From assembly GCA_024639765.1 (NCBI GenBank), contig JAHEHU010000021.1:1-33109 (forward strand): a DNA stretch of 33,109 bases, written 5' to 3'. How positions within the stretch are numbered: position 1 is the first letter of the stretch; each line of letters begins with the position of its first letter. Position numbers and translations under genes: made by a program. The DNA is from Eudoraea sp. (GTDB lineage: Bacteria > Bacteroidota > Bacteroidia > Flavobacteriales > Flavobacteriaceae). Positions 17,859 to 26,108 of the stretch are shown in pieces. The notes below the pieces were generated by a model. That model made no database searches and was not told the origin of the DNA. It saw only the letters and a list, made by a program, of their open reading frames with translations.

Positions 17859-20693
17859 ATGTCCGATCAAAAACGACTTTTTTTACTAGACGCCTATGCC
17901 CTTATCTTCCGAGGGTATTACGCCCTTATCAAGAATCCAAGGATCAATTCCAAGGGAATGGATACCTCAGCCATAATGGGATTTATGAATTCGCTATTCG
18001 ATGTTATTCGAAGGGAGAAGCCAGACCATCTGGCCGTTTGTTTTGATAAGGATGGAAGTACTGAAAGAACCGAATTATACCCCGATTACAAGGCCAACAG
18101 GGACGAAACTCCAGATGCCATTCGCATAGCTGTTCCCTACATTCAAAAGATCCTCAAAGCCATGCATATTCCGGTTGTGGAAGTTTCCGGACTGGAGGCC
18201 GATGATATAATAGGTACGCTGGCAAAACAAGCTGAAAAGGAAGACTATAAAGTCTTTATGGTAACTCCGGACAAGGATTTTGGACAACTAGTATCGGAGA
18301 ATATCTTTATGTACCGCCCCTCTCGTATGGGTAATGGCATTGAAATTTGGGGTATCCCTGAAATTCAAAAGCGATTTGGTGTTGAAAGGCCGGAACAGGT
18401 CATAGATTATCTGGGAATGATGGGGGACGCTAGTGATAATATTCCTGGTTTTCCTGGAGTAGGTGAAAAAACAGCCAAGAAATTCCTTCAGGAATTCGGC
18501 TCTTTAGAAGCCTTGTTAGAAAATACGGATAAGCTCAAAGGCAAAATGAAGGAAAAGGTGGAAGACAATGCCGAGTTGGGAAGAATCTCGAAACAATTAG
18601 CAACCATTTGCATTACCTGTGACGTCACATTCGACGCAAAGGATTACGAGCTTTCAGCGCCAGATAATGAAAAGGTGCAGGATCTCTTTGAAGAGCTAGA
18701 ATTTAGGCGGCTCAGAGAACAATTCCTTAAACTTTTTTCTGATGAAACTGAAGGAACTCCTACTATGGTATCTGATACCGAAACTGCAAAGAAAGAGGTA
18801 CAGACAGCTGGCAGTGGCCAATTTTCCCTGTTTGGGCAAGACGGATCTACTCCTGCTACCCTCAATGTGCATAGCGGCAGGAAGACCATTAAAGAGGTCC
18901 CGCATGTTTACCAGAGTATACAAGCGGGATTGGCACTGGAACTTTTTCTAAAAAATTTAATGAAACAAACCTCTGTTTGTTTTGATACAGAAACTACTTC
19001 CTTGAATCCCCTTGAGGCCGAATTAGTGGGGATCGCGTTTTCATGGGAACCAGGCAAAGGGTTTTATGTCCCTTTTCCAGAAGACCAGCAGGAAACTCAT
19101 GATCTGCTCCAAAAATTACGGCCTTTCTTTTCTTCTGCATCTATACAAAAGATAGGGCAGAATCTTAAGTATGATATTAAGGTGCTTCAGAAATATGGAA
19201 TTGATGTTAAAGGGGCCCTGTTCGATACGATGTTGGCACACTATCTCATTAATCCGGACATGCGCCATAATATGGATGTACTCTCTGAAACATACCTTAA
19301 TTATACCCCGGTCTCAATTACAGAACTGATAGGTAAAAAAGGTAAGAATCAATTGAGCATGCGCGATGTACCCTTAGAGGCGCAAACGGAATATGCGGTG
19401 GAGGATGCTGACATAACCTTACAATTGGCCCGCCATTTTGAAAAAGAATTGGCAGATGCCCATACCATGGAATTGTTCAGGGATATTGAGATTCCTTTGC
19501 TAAGGGTCCTGGCAGATATGGAATTGGAAGGGATCAATCTCGATAAAGAATTCTTAAATAACCTATCTGGAGCACTCGATTCCGATATTAAAGAGCTCGA
19601 AGAAAAGATCTATGATGAAGCCGGGGAATCCTTTAATATTGCCTCTCCCAAACAGTTAGGTGAAATACTTTTCGACAAATTAAAACTGGTAGACAAGCCT
19701 AAAAAGACCAAGACAGGGCAGTACTCTACCGCAGAAGATGTTTTATCGTCTTTGGCAAAGGACCATCAGATCATCCGGGACGTTTTAGATTATAGAGGAC
19801 TTGCCAAATTAAAAAGCACCTACGTGGATGCACTTCCTGCCCAGGTAGAAACTAGTACGGGAAGGGTCCACACAGATTATATGCAGACTGTTGCAGCCAC
19901 CGGACGTTTAAGCAGCAACAACCCTAATTTGCAAAACATTCCAATTCGCACCGAGAGAGGTAGGCAAGTTCGTAAAGCTTTTATCCCCAGGAACAAAGAT
20001 TATATCTTGCTGGCGGCAGATTATTCGCAAATAGAATTACGGATCATTGCCGCTCTGAGTGATGAGGACACAATGATAGAGGCTTTTAAAAATGGGGAGG
20101 ATATCCATGCTTCCACAGCATCCAAAGTGTTCAACGTACCGTTAAAAGAGGTGACCAGAGAACAAAGAGGCAACGCTAAAACAGTTAATTTTGGAATCAT
20201 CTACGGTGTTTCGGCCTTTGGTCTCAGTAATCAGACAGATCTTTCCCGCAAAGAAGCAAAAGAACTTATTGAGACATATTACAAAACCTATCCCAAGTTG
20301 CGTAAATACATGGCAGACCAGGTAGACTTTGCCAGAGATCATGGGTATGTGCAAACTGTACTGGGCAGACGACGCTACTTGAAAGATATCAACGGGAGCA
20401 ACGCTATCGTAAGAGGGGCGGCTGAACGAAACGCCATCAACGCACCCATACAGGGGAGTGCAGCAGACATCATCAAAATAGCTATGATAGATATCCACCG
20501 CAAATTGGAAGAAGGTGATTTTAAGACCAAGATGCTATTGCAGGTACATGATGAATTGGTGTTTGATGTGTATAAACCGGAACTGGAGCAAATAAAAAAG
20601 ATGATAAAGATGTCCATGGAATCTGCCTACTCATTAAAAGTACCTCTGGTTGTTGAATTGGGACAGGGCGACAACTGGCTTGAAGCTCACTAA
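17859..20693 (+). CDS. polA: DNA polymerase I
   Basis: This 944-residue replication and repair polymerase has three domains. The 5'-3' nuclease domain is about 1-290, with LEADDIIG at 112-119 and GDASDNIPG at 189-197. The 3'-5' proofreading domain is about 350-545 and looks active: FDTETTSL with D376 and E378, IGQNLKYDIKVL, and YAVEDAD with the Tyr/Asp pair. The polymerase domain follows: motif A AADYSQIEL with D721, motif B RGNAKTVNFGIIYG near 769-783 and motif C VHDELVFD with D898. The length is typical. An extra linker of about 40 residues between nuclease and proofreading domains is Thr/Gly-rich. It follows the asparaginase gene by 56 bp; a shared transcript is possible. Confidence 0.98.
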   Translation: MSDQKRLFLLDAYALIFRGYYALIKNPRINSKGMDTSAIMGFMNSLFDVIRREKPDHLAVCFDKDGSTERTELYPDYKANRDETPDAIRIAVPYIQKILKAMHIPVVEVSGLEADDIIGTLAKQAEKEDYKVFMVTPDKDFGQLVSENIFMYRPSRMGNGIEIWGIPEIQKRFGVERPEQVIDYLGMMGDASDNIPGFPGVGEKTAKKFLQEFGSLEALLENTDKLKGKMKEKVEDNAELGRISKQLATICITCDVTFDAKDYELSAPDNEKVQDLFEELEFRRLREQFLKLFSDETEGTPTMVSDTETAKKEVQTAGSGQFSLFGQDGSTPATLNVHSGRKTIKEVPHVYQSIQAGLALELFLKNLMKQTSVCFDTETTSLNPLEAELVGIAFSWEPGKGFYVPFPEDQQETHDLLQKLRPFFSSASIQKIGQNLKYDIKVLQKYGIDVKGALFDTMLAHYLINPDMRHNMDVLSETYLNYTPVSITELIGKKGKNQLSMRDVPLEAQTEYAVEDADITLQLARHFEKELADAHTMELFRDIEIPLLRVLADMELEGINLDKEFLNNLSGALDSDIKELEEKIYDEAGESFNIASPKQLGEILFDKLKLVDKPKKTKTGQYSTAEDVLSSLAKDHQIIRDVLDYRGLAKLKSTYVDALPAQVETSTGRVHTDYMQTVAATGRLSSNNPNLQNIPIRTERGRQVRKAFIPRNKDYILLAADYSQIELRIIAALSDEDTMIEAFKNGEDIHASTASKVFNVPLKEVTREQRGNAKTVNFGIIYGVSAFGLSNQTDLSRKEAKELIETYYKTYPKLRKYMADQVDFARDHGYVQTVLGRRRYLKDINGSNAIVRGAAERNAINAPIQGSAADIIKIAMIDIHRKLEEGDFKTKMLLQVHDELVFDVYKPELEQIKKMIKMSMESAYSLKVPLVVELGQGDNWLEAH

Positions 20694-20716
20694 CTGTCAT
20701 TTTCAGTGGAACTCAT

Positions 20717-20748
20717 AAAAAAACCCTTCGAAAGATCGAAGGGCTTAT
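20717..20748 (-). terminator. Intrinsic terminator after the lipocalin-like lipoprotein gene
   Basis: The perfect 8-bp stem CCCTTCGA/TCGAAGGG (20724-20743) with an AAGA loop is preceded on the plus strand by seven A. Read on the minus strand it is a hairpin followed by U7, just past the stop codon at 20768. It may also help to end polA, but the plus-strand flank CTTATGG is a poor T-tract. Confidence 0.8.
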
Positions 20749-20767
20749 GGTAGGCAATACCTATTTA

Positions 20768-21265
20768 TTATCTCTTAGTAAATATCAGTTCCCCTCCCCC
20801 ATTGAAATTCTGAACATCCAACTCCTGTGCAGCTATGGTCATGGTCCTTCCTGATATTGAAAGGTTCACAGAAACGGTCTCCTGGGTATCATCAATAAAG
20901 GTCAATACGCCATCCGCATAAACATAGGTGGTGGTTTCCATATTGCGTTGTGAAGGGCAAGGCACATCTAAACCAGTACCTCCGAGGTTAACGCCTATCT
21001 CAAGATAATTGGAGGCATCCTCTGTAACCAGCGTAAGATCCTCATTGAACGTAAGGGTTATCAGATAACAATCTGTGGCCGAAAGCATATTTAATATGTC
21101 CTGGCCAAATTCTTCTTCATCAGTGGCGGTTGCCTCATCTATCGTAAGGGCTGTAAGGTCCCATGATCCAATAATTGAATTATCAGGATTATCATCCGTC
21201 TTATCCGTTGAACAGGAGCTAATAAACAAGGTTCCTAAGAAAAGAATAAGTACTATATTTCGCAT
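20768..21265 (-). CDS. Lipocalin-like lipoprotein
   Basis: This 165-residue protein has a lipoprotein signal, MRNIVLILFLGTLFISSC, with the lipidated Cys at residue 18. An Asp/Thr-rich linker leads to IIGSWDLTALTIDE, the start of the lipocalin-like (calycin) fold common in Bacteroidota lipoproteins. Later beta strands include LITLTFNEDLTLVTED, YVYADGVLTFIDD and a closing GGGELIFTKR. Two further Cys (in ATDCYL and DVPCPS) could form a disulfide. No ligand or enzymatic role can be assigned. It is convergent with polA and divergent from rplM, so a single-gene unit. Confidence 0.75.
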   Translation of the reverse strand: MRNIVLILFLGTLFISSCSTDKTDDNPDNSIIGSWDLTALTIDEATATDEEEFGQDILNMLSATDCYLITLTFNEDLTLVTEDASNYLEIGVNLGGTGLDVPCPSQRNMETTTYVYADGVLTFIDDTQETVSVNLSISGRTMTIAAQELDVQNFNGGGELIFTKR

Positions 21266-21424
21266 GTCAGATTTGTTTTAGTGTAACCTCTAAAACGAAT
21301 TAAAAAGGCGAAAAGTATGGTAAAAAGGAAATTCTTTCATCTCCTAAGTCAGTAATTGTGCTCCTCACACATACATTTGACATATATTTTCTTTTTAAAA
21401 AAATGAAAAAGTAGGAAACAACCA

Positions 21425-21455
21425 TTTGTAATTCAACTTTATAATTGTACATTTG
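21425..21455 (+). promoter_or_regulatory. Promoter of the rplM-rpsI(-rpsB-tsf) operon
   Basis: TTTG (21425-21428), a 19-bp spacer and TACATTTG (21448-21455) match both elements of the Bacteroidota promoter. Transcription would start near 21462, giving a leader of about 40 nt. A small CCCG-TTATT-CGGG hairpin (21459-21471) sits at the very 5' end of the mRNA. Confidence 0.75.
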
Positions 21456-21503
21456 CAGCCCGTTATTCGGGATTGAATTGTTTAATAGATAAATAAAATA
21501 GTA

Positions 21504-21959
21504 GTGGATACATTGAGCTACAAGACTGTTTCGGCCAACAAGGCTACCGTTCAAAAGCAATGGTTGCTGGTAGATGCAGACGGACAAACACTTGGAAGAT
21601 TGGCCTCTAAAGTGGCCATCTTATTAAGGGGTAAGAACAAACCAAATTTTACACCTCACGTAGATTGCGGGGATAATGTAATTATTATCAATGCGGAAAA
21701 AGTGCATTTGTCTGGAAATAAATGGGCAGATAAAACCTATATCCGTCATACCGGTTATCCGGGTGGTCAACGTTCTACTACGGCCGGTGAGTTAAAGGCT
21801 AAGAATCCTGCCGCGGTGGTTGAAAAAGCGGTGAAAGGAATGTTGCCTAAGAACAAATTAGGCGCGGATCTATTTCGCAATCTTAAGGTATATGCAGGAG
21901 CGGAACACAACCAGGAAGCTCAAAAACCAACTTCAATAAATCTAAACGACCTTAAATAA
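21504..21959 (+). CDS. rplM: 50S ribosomal protein L13
   Basis: This 151-residue protein has the L13 features: [46 protein letters not shown] and RHTGYPGG, then [12 protein letters not shown]. The start codon is GTG at 21504; [13 protein letters not shown] is the usual flavobacterial N-terminus, which supports this rare start. It binds 23S rRNA early in 50S assembly. The stop codon overlaps the rpsI start by one base (TAATG). Confidence 0.98.
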   Translation: MDTLSYKTVSANKATVQKQWLLVDADGQTLGRLASKVAILLRGKNKPNFTPHVDCGDNVIIINAEKVHLSGNKWADKTYIRHTGYPGGQRSTTAGELKAKNPAAVVEKAVKGMLPKNKLGADLFRNLKVYAGAEHNQEAQKPTSINLNDLK

Positions 21960-22345
21960 TGGATGTAATACATAAAATAGGCAGAAGAAAGACAGCCGTT
22001 GCACGTGTATATATTTCTAAGGGAAAAGGAGCAATCACGATCAACAAAAGAGATCTGACAGAATATTTTCCCACAGCTACGCTTCAGTACAAAGTAAAAC
22101 AACCTTTTGCTTTGACCAATAATGAAGATAGCTACGATGTAAAGGTAAATGTTTACGGTGGAGGTATTACAGGTCAGGCAGAAGCCATCAGACTAGGCAT
22201 ATCCAGAGCATTATGTGAAGTGGATGCTGAGCATAGATTGGCTTTAAAACCAGAAGGTCTTTTAACAAGAGATCCCAGAATGGTGGAACGTAAGAAATTC
22301 GGACAGAAAAAAGCCCGTAAGAAGTTCCAGTTCTCTAAACGTTAA
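21959..22345 (+). CDS. rpsI: 30S ribosomal protein S9
   Basis: This 128-residue protein begins [18 protein letters not shown] and ends with the conserved basic tail [25 protein letters not shown]-like sequence, whose terminal Arg reaches the P-site tRNA. The length is normal. It is translationally coupled to rplM through a TAATG overlap, the conserved bacterial pair. Confidence 0.98.
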   Translation: MDVIHKIGRRKTAVARVYISKGKGAITINKRDLTEYFPTATLQYKVKQPFALTNNEDSYDVKVNVYGGGITGQAEAIRLGISRALCEVDAEHRLALKPEGLLTRDPRMVERKKFGQKKARKKFQFSKR

Positions 22346-22569
22346 GATTCATAAGTAAAGAGTGCCTCATAGGGCATTCATATATAGTAACCCAAGTTCA
22401 TTGAAAGTCCCTTGTCATGGGACAATTAAAATTCTGAAATTCTGTACAAGACGCTCATCAGCTCATGCAGAATGCAGTAAAATTTAGTTTAGCATCTAAA
22501 TGTCCAAGGCGTTCTATTATAGAATACCACTTGTTCATTGCTAATTCATAAGAACGTAAACTAATTAAA
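22346..22569 (+). promoter_or_regulatory. Structured rpsI-rpsB intergenic region / rpsB leader
   Basis: These 224 bases hold no convincing gene. Several hairpins can be drawn: AGTGCCT/GGGCATT at 22361-22378 (7 pairs including G.U, loop CATA); GTCCC-N7-GGGAC just after; ATTCTG pairing with CAGAAT further on; ATTTAG-N8-CTAAAT; and TTCTA-TTA-TAGAA. No TAnnTTTG promoter was found, so readthrough from rplM-rpsI is likely. S2 represses its own rpsB-tsf operon through a leader in proteobacteria; similar control here is only inferred. Confidence 0.45.
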
Positions 22570-23703
22570 ATGGCAAAAAAAGTAGAAGTAAAAGATCTTT
22601 TAGAAGCAGGTGTACACTTCGGTCACCTAACAAGAAAATGGAACCCAAATATGGCCCCTTATATTTATATGGAGCGGAACGGGATCCACGTTATCAACCT
22701 TTATAAAACTGTTGCAAAACTTGAGGAAGCCTCTGAAGCCCTTAAGAAAATTGCTTCTTCTGGCAGAAAGGTACTCTTCGTAGCTACCAAGAAACAAGCA
22801 AAAGACATCGTTGCGGAAAAGGTAGCGAATGTAAATATGCCATACATCACTGAAAGATGGCCAGGTGGCATGTTGACCAACTTTGTAACGATCCGGAAAG
22901 CCGTTAAGAAAATGGCCTCTATAGATCGTATGAAAAAAGATGGAACATTCAATACGCTATCCAAGAAAGAACGTTTACAGGTAGACCGTTTAAGAGCAAA
23001 GTTGGAAAAGAACCTTGGTTCTATTTCAGAAATGACAAGACTACCAGGTGCCCTGTTTATTGTTGATACGATGCGGGAGCACATCGCTGTAAAAGAAGCC
23101 CAAAAATTGAATATCCCCATCTTTGCGATGGTAGATACCAATTCGGATCCCCGACCTATTGATTTTATTATACCATCTAACGATGATGCCTCTAAATCCA
23201 TTGAGGTGATCATGACACAGGTGACCAATGCAATAGCTGAAGGATTAACTGAACGAAAATCAGAAAAGCAGGCAGGAAATGAAGGTGGAGAAGGAAAAGC
23301 CCCAAAGGCCAGAAAGAAAGTAGCAGAGGCTGTTCAAAAAGAAGAATCAGCAGAGGCAAAGCCAGTTGCGCCTAAAAAGGAAAAAGAAGCAGAAGCGATT
23401 GCTGAAGAACCGGCTAAAAAAGAAGCGCCTAAAAAAGCGAAAAAAGAAGCTGCTGATGACCTTACCAAAGTAGAAGGAATTGGACCAAAGATTGCTGAAG
23501 TTTTCCAAAGCGCAGGCATTACTTCCTTTGCAGACCTTGCTGGCAAGAAAGAAGCTGAACTAAAAGAGATCCTTGCTGAAGCTGGTTCCAGGTATGCTTC
23601 TAAAAATCCAGCATCATGGCCGAAACAAGCTAAGATGGCCGCAGATGGAAAGTGGGATGAATTAAAAGAATGGCAAGACAACACCAAAGCTGGTGTAGAA
23701 TAA
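22570..23703 (+). CDS. rpsB: 30S ribosomal protein S2 with C-terminal helix-hairpin-helix extension
   Basis: This 377-residue protein is well over 100 residues longer than typical S2 (about 230-260). Residues 1-230 are a normal S2 core: LLEAGVHFGHLTRKWNP, YIYMERNGIHVINL, ERWPGGMLTNF, LPGALFIVD and NIPIFAMVDTNSDP. Residues 231-295 are a Lys/Ala/Glu-rich flexible linker. Residues 297-370 form a helix-hairpin-helix domain: LTKVEGIGPKIAEVFQSAGI, then FADLAGKKEAELKEILAEAG, closed by WPKQAKMAADGKWDELKEWQD. From memory a similar tail occurs on L21 of Bacteroidota. The domain should bind nucleic acid, perhaps rRNA. It is followed by tsf after 56 bp. Confidence 0.97.
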   Translation: MAKKVEVKDLLEAGVHFGHLTRKWNPNMAPYIYMERNGIHVINLYKTVAKLEEASEALKKIASSGRKVLFVATKKQAKDIVAEKVANVNMPYITERWPGGMLTNFVTIRKAVKKMASIDRMKKDGTFNTLSKKERLQVDRLRAKLEKNLGSISEMTRLPGALFIVDTMREHIAVKEAQKLNIPIFAMVDTNSDPRPIDFIIPSNDDASKSIEVIMTQVTNAIAEGLTERKSEKQAGNEGGEGKAPKARKKVAEAVQKEESAEAKPVAPKKEKEAEAIAEEPAKKEAPKKAKKEAADDLTKVEGIGPKIAEVFQSAGITSFADLAGKKEAELKEILAEAGSRYASKNPASWPKQAKMAADGKWDELKEWQDNTKAGVE

Positions 23704-23725
23704 GTATAAAAACTATTTAGAACTA

Positions 23726-23743
23726 GATGCCTCACTGGGCATC
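23726..23743 (+). repeat. Intercistronic hairpin between rpsB and tsf, similar to the one after rpsI
   Basis: GATGCCT, loop CACT and GGGCATC form a 7-pair stem (one G.U), 22 nt after the rpsB stop and 16 nt before the tsf start. The core TGCCTCA-N2-GGGCA is shared with 22363-22376. The stem is followed by A-residues, not T, so it is not a terminator. Confidence 0.55.
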
Positions 23744-23759
23744 AAAAAAAATAAAAGAA

Positions 23760-24584
23760 ATGGTAAAAATTACCGCTGCTGATGTTAACACATTGAGAAA
23801 AACTACCGGTGCAGGGATGATGGATTGTAAAAACGCTTTGGTTGAAGCTGAAGGTGATTTTGACAAGGCTATTGAGATCCTTCGTAAAAAAGGTCAGAAA
23901 GTAGCTGCAAAAAGGGCTGACAGAGAATCTTCAGAAGGAGCTACCATTGCAAAGGTCAATGAAAGTAAAACCGAAGGGGTTATCATCTCCCTAAATTGTG
24001 AAACAGATTTCGTAGCCAAAAACGACTCGTTCGTAACTCTTGCCAATGAATTGGCAGATCTGGCCCTTCAATTCAATGACAAGGACTCTTTCTTGGCTGC
24101 CACCTACAATGGCCTTACTGTACAAGAAAAACTTACGGAGCAAACCGGTGTTATTGGAGAGAAAATTGAGATTGGTGGCTTTAGAAAACTATCTGCACCT
24201 TTCGTAGGCTCTTACATTCATGCAGGAAACAAGATAGCCACTTTGGTGGGGTTATCTGCTGTGGTTGACGGTGCTGCTGAAGCAGCTAAAGATGTGGCTA
24301 TGCAGGCAGCCGCGATGAATCCTGTGGCCTTAGATCAGACAGGAGTAGATCAGGCTATCATTGATAAGGAGATCGAGATCGCTAAAGATCAGCTAAGACA
24401 AGAAGGTAAGCCGGAGGCAATGTTGGATAAGATTGCTCAAGGTAAACTTAAACGTTTCTTTAAGGACAATACCCTAGTTAACCAGGACTTTATTAAAGAC
24501 AGCAAACAAAGTGTTTCTCAATATGTAAAGTCGGTAAACGCTACTCTTGAAGTAACAGGTTTTGAACGTGTTGCCCTGGGGTAA
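23760..24584 (+). CDS. tsf: Elongation factor Ts
   Basis: This 274-residue guanine-nucleotide exchange factor for EF-Tu begins MVKITAADVNTLRKTTGAGMMDCKNAL, the usual N-terminal UBA-like domain. The core motif TDFVAKND lies near residues 83-90. I chose the ATG at 23760 because the family starts MxxITA. An in-frame ATG at 23727 would add 11 residues unlike the family and overlap the hairpin at 23726-23743. It is the last gene of rplM-rpsI-rpsB-tsf. Confidence 0.97.
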   Translation: MVKITAADVNTLRKTTGAGMMDCKNALVEAEGDFDKAIEILRKKGQKVAAKRADRESSEGATIAKVNESKTEGVIISLNCETDFVAKNDSFVTLANELADLALQFNDKDSFLAATYNGLTVQEKLTEQTGVIGEKIEIGGFRKLSAPFVGSYIHAGNKIATLVGLSAVVDGAAEAAKDVAMQAAAMNPVALDQTGVDQAIIDKEIEIAKDQLRQEGKPEAMLDKIAQGKLKRFFKDNTLVNQDFIKDSKQSVSQYVKSVNATLEVTGFERVALG

Positions 24585-24605
24585 GTCATACCTTACTCAA
24601 AATAT

Positions 24606-24636
24606 AAAAACCGCTTTCTACAGAAGCGGTTTTTTT
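24606..24636 (+). terminator. Intrinsic terminator of the rplM-rpsI-rpsB-tsf operon
   Basis: AAAAACCGCTT pairs with AAGCGGTTTTT around a seven-base loop and runs into a tract of seven T. It starts 22 nt after the tsf stop. The A-tract on the 5' side lengthens the stem. Confidence 0.92.
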
Positions 24637-24713
24637 GTGAAATAACATTTTAAACCAAGTATAACAGAAATATCCCTTATTTAATATAGTTCGATTATTA
24701 CTAAGTGGACCCG

Positions 24714-24742
24714 TTTGGCATCAATATTTTTAACTATTTTTG
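24714..24742 (+). promoter_or_regulatory. Promoter of pyrH-frr
   Basis: TTTG (24714-24717), a 17-bp spacer and TATTTTTG (24735-24742) match both consensus elements. Transcription should begin close to 24749, so the leader before the ATG at 24764 is only about 15 nt. This rules out the in-frame TTG at 24740 as the start. Confidence 0.78.
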
Positions 24743-24763
24743 TTCGCAAACAATGACATTCAA

Positions 24764-25471
24764 ATGCCATACAAAAGAATACTTCTAAAGCTCAGCGGAG
24801 AAGCCCTGATGGGTGATAAACAATACGGGATAGATCCTGAGCGTCTTTCGGAATACGCCGATGAGATAAAAATAGTGGTAGATAAAGGTGTTGAAGTGGC
24901 CATTGTTATAGGTGGTGGTAATATCTTCAGAGGACTTGCCGGTGCCGGCAGCGGAATGGACAGGGTACAAGGAGACCATATGGGAATGCTTGCAACCGTC
25001 ATCAATGGTCTTGCACTTCAGAGTGCCTTGGAAGACAAAGGGGTGCAAACCCGACTGCAGTCCGCGATAAAGATCAATGAAGTAGCCGAACCATTCATTA
25101 GAAGACGTGCCATGCGACATCTGGAAAAAGGAAGAGTGGTAATTTTTGGTGGTGGTACCGGCAACCCTTATTTCACTACAGATTCTGCGGCGGTTTTAAG
25201 AGCGATAGAAATTGAAGCCGATGTCATCCTCAAGGGCACACGTGTAGATGGTATTTACACCAGTGACCCGGAAAAAGACAAGAATGCCACAAAATTCGAA
25301 ACTATCTCCTTTACTGATGTACTTAGAAAGGGCCTGAAGGTAATGGATACTACGGCATTTACCTTAAGTCAGGAAAATGAACTTCCTATCGTTGTCTTCG
25401 ATATGAATAAAAAGGGAAATCTATCAAAAATTGTTTCGGGGCAAAACATCGGAACAGTTGTAAATCTTTAG
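24764..25471 (+). CDS. pyrH: Uridylate kinase (UMP kinase)
   Basis: This 235-residue amino-acid-kinase-fold enzyme phosphorylates UMP to UDP with ATP. The start [17 protein letters not shown] is followed by [46 protein letters not shown] and the C-terminal [21 protein letters not shown]. All are family hallmarks and the length is standard. The ATG at 24764 fits both the family N-terminus and the promoter position. It is followed 41 bp later by frr, the conserved bacterial order (tsf-pyrH-frr), here split after tsf by a terminator and a new promoter. Confidence 0.97.
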   Translation: MPYKRILLKLSGEALMGDKQYGIDPERLSEYADEIKIVVDKGVEVAIVIGGGNIFRGLAGAGSGMDRVQGDHMGMLATVINGLALQSALEDKGVQTRLQSAIKINEVAEPFIRRRAMRHLEKGRVVIFGGGTGNPYFTTDSAAVLRAIEIEADVILKGTRVDGIYTSDPEKDKNATKFETISFTDVLRKGLKVMDTTAFTLSQENELPIVVFDMNKKGNLSKIVSGQNIGTVVNL

Positions 25472-25512
25472 TTTTTCAAAAAATTATGTTACTTTGTTTT
25501 TAAAATAATACC

Positions 25513-26067
25513 ATGAACGAAGAGGTTAGATTTGTAATAGATTCAGCGAAAGAAAGTATGGATGCTGCTATTTCTCATTTGGAGAAAGCATTGGTCAAGA
25601 TCCGTGCGGGAAAGGCAAGCCCGGCAATGCTCTCATCAGTAATGGTAGAGTATTACGGTTCACAAACGCCATTATCACAAGTATCAAATATTAATACACC
25701 GGATGCCAGAACGATCTCTGTGCAACCCTGGGAGAAGAGCATGCTTCAGGTCATAGAAACGGCCATTATGAATGCCAACTTAGGCTTTAACCCCATGAAT
25801 AACGGCGATTTTGTAATCATCAATGTTCCTCCACTTACTGAAGAACGAAGAATACAACTGGTTAAACAAGCAAAGGCCGAAGCCGAAGATGCCAAGGTAA
25901 GTGTACGAAGTGCCAGACAAGAGGCAAATAAAGAGATCAAAAACCTTGAGGTCTCTGAAGACCTGGAGAAGAATGCCGTTATTGATATACAGGAATTAAC
26001 GGATAATTATGTTGTTAAAATAGATAATATTCTTGAGGCTAAAGAAGCAGAGATCATGAAGGTTTAA
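25513..26067 (+). CDS. frr: Ribosome recycling factor
   Basis: This 184-residue protein splits post-termination ribosomes together with EF-G. The three-helix bundle segments are clear: HLEKALVKIRAGKASPAML, the domain II strands YYGSQTPLSQVSNINTPDARTISVQPW, NPMNNGDFVIINVPPLTEERR and the final helix. Length and sequence are typical. It is probably cotranscribed with pyrH. It converges on the small membrane-protein gene at 26109-26237. Confidence 0.97.
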   Translation: MNEEVRFVIDSAKESMDAAISHLEKALVKIRAGKASPAMLSSVMVEYYGSQTPLSQVSNINTPDARTISVQPWEKSMLQVIETAIMNANLGFNPMNNGDFVIINVPPLTEERRIQLVKQAKAEAEDAKVSVRSARQEANKEIKNLEVSEDLEKNAVIDIQELTDNYVVKIDNILEAKEAEIMKV

Positions 26068-26108
26068 GTGCCTTAATCTGCGAACTACATTTCGGTCTCC
26101 ATTCCCTT

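Noticed and set aside
22701-23735. Minus-strand frames of 175 and 133 codons opposite rpsB.
   Set aside because: Both are shadows of the conserved S2 frame with low-complexity Ser/Ala/Phe composition.
23727-23759. N-terminal extension of EF-Ts from the ATG at 23727.
   Set aside because: The added MPHWASKKIKE sequence is not part of EF-Ts and overlaps a structured hairpin; the ATG at 23760 gives the canonical start.
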